This document shows, piece after piece, positions 13,083 through 13,195 of a stretch of DNA of 13,195 nt. The stretch spans positions 997 to 14,191 of the forward strand of contig QHTW01000018.1 of the NCBI GenBank assembly GCA_003220955.1, written 5' to 3'. This stretch comes from Gemmatimonadota bacterium. GTDB lineage: Bacteria > Gemmatimonadota > Gemmatimonadetes > Gemmatimonadales > GWC2-71-9. How positions within the stretch are numbered: the stretch's first letter is position 1; every line of letters begins with the position of its first letter. Below the pieces are notes generated by a model. The model saw nothing but the letters and a program-made list of their open reading frames with translations, had not been told where the DNA came from and did not search any database. Position numbers and translations under genes: made by a program.

Positions 13083-13195
13083 CCCTTTCAAGAAGTCCGG
13101 CAGCCGCCGTGTATTGAGGATGTCGGACGCGGTCAGCCAGGCCCGCCGGGCCACGGCGACCGCGAACCGCATGAACGAGAGCTCGCGGGTGTTGT
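13059..13195 (-). CDS. Unidentified protein, C-terminal end (5' end outside window)
   Basis: A minus-strand frame is open from the window edge to TAG at 13059-13061, giving about 44 residues that begin NTRELSFMRFAVAVARRAW and end DFLKGLRRGRNR. Third codon positions are almost all G or C until the last few codons, as in the neighbouring real genes. The other open minus-strand frame here reads as low-complexity Arg/Ala/Gly sequence, typical of a shadow. The peptide is basic and helix-prone, with no motif I recognise. If real, it is convergent with rnhB and overlaps it by 24 bp. No function is offered. Confidence 0.55.
   Translation of the reverse strand, partial: NTRELSFMRFAVAVARRAWLTASDILNTRRLPDFLKGLRRGRNR
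13062..13075. terminator. Small UUCG-loop hairpin in the rnhB/minus-gene overlap
   Basis: gcggt-ttcg-accgc forms a 5-bp stem with a TTCG loop near the end of rnhB, a place where transcription from both sides should stop. There is no T-tract on either strand and the loop-closing pair is U-A rather than the stabilising C-G, so it is at best a weak bidirectional pause or terminator. Confidence 0.22.

Overview
The window is a compact, high-GC bacterial chromosome segment with no transfer signature: GC-rich third codon positions throughout, almost no intergenic space, and no mobile element, CRISPR array, tRNA or rRNA that I can see. A DUF5916-type outer-membrane barrel protein, the codon bias and the SD-poor, possibly leaderless starts fit Gemmatimonadota or a related lineage. 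That placement is inference from protein style, not from a marker search.

Layout. (1) The 3' end of a purine nucleoside phosphorylase gene (1-547). (2) A 901-residue exported protein with a CBM9-like N-terminal domain and a DUF5916 beta-barrel (671-3376). (3) Convergent thiD (3378-4196, minus), a thiamin-pathway kinase. (4) A tight plus-strand cluster (4254-8177): SpoU/TrmH RNA ribose methyltransferase, prepilin peptidase, a single-ring ClpA/B-D1-like AAA+ ATPase, and a lipoprotein with an HExxH zinc-protease motif. (5) Convergent DUF445 membrane protein (8158-9453, minus). (6) A plus-strand translation and secretion operon, ffh-rpsP-rimM-trmD-rplS-rnhB (9515-13082). (7) The C-terminal end of an unidentified minus-strand gene (13059-13195).

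The operon in (6) is a classic bacterial arrangement: signal recognition particle GTPase, ribosomal proteins bS16 and bL19, 30S maturation factor, tRNA m1G37 methyltransferase and RNase HII. Its gene order is conventional but two members are not. Ffh lacks the stretch that normally carries the SRP-GTPase D-x-x-R-x-A-A motif. A little downstream it carries about seven extra residues encoded by a perfect 20-bp palindrome. RimM has only its N-terminal domain and no ordinary start codon in front of its conserved N-terminal motif.

I found no wholly new multi-gene system. The most interesting signals are the in-frame palindrome and motif loss inside the essential ffh gene, the half-length rimM, the stand-alone Clp D1 ATPase in an operon with a prepilin peptidase and a lipoprotein protease, and a CTAG-rich hairpin between trmD and rplS.
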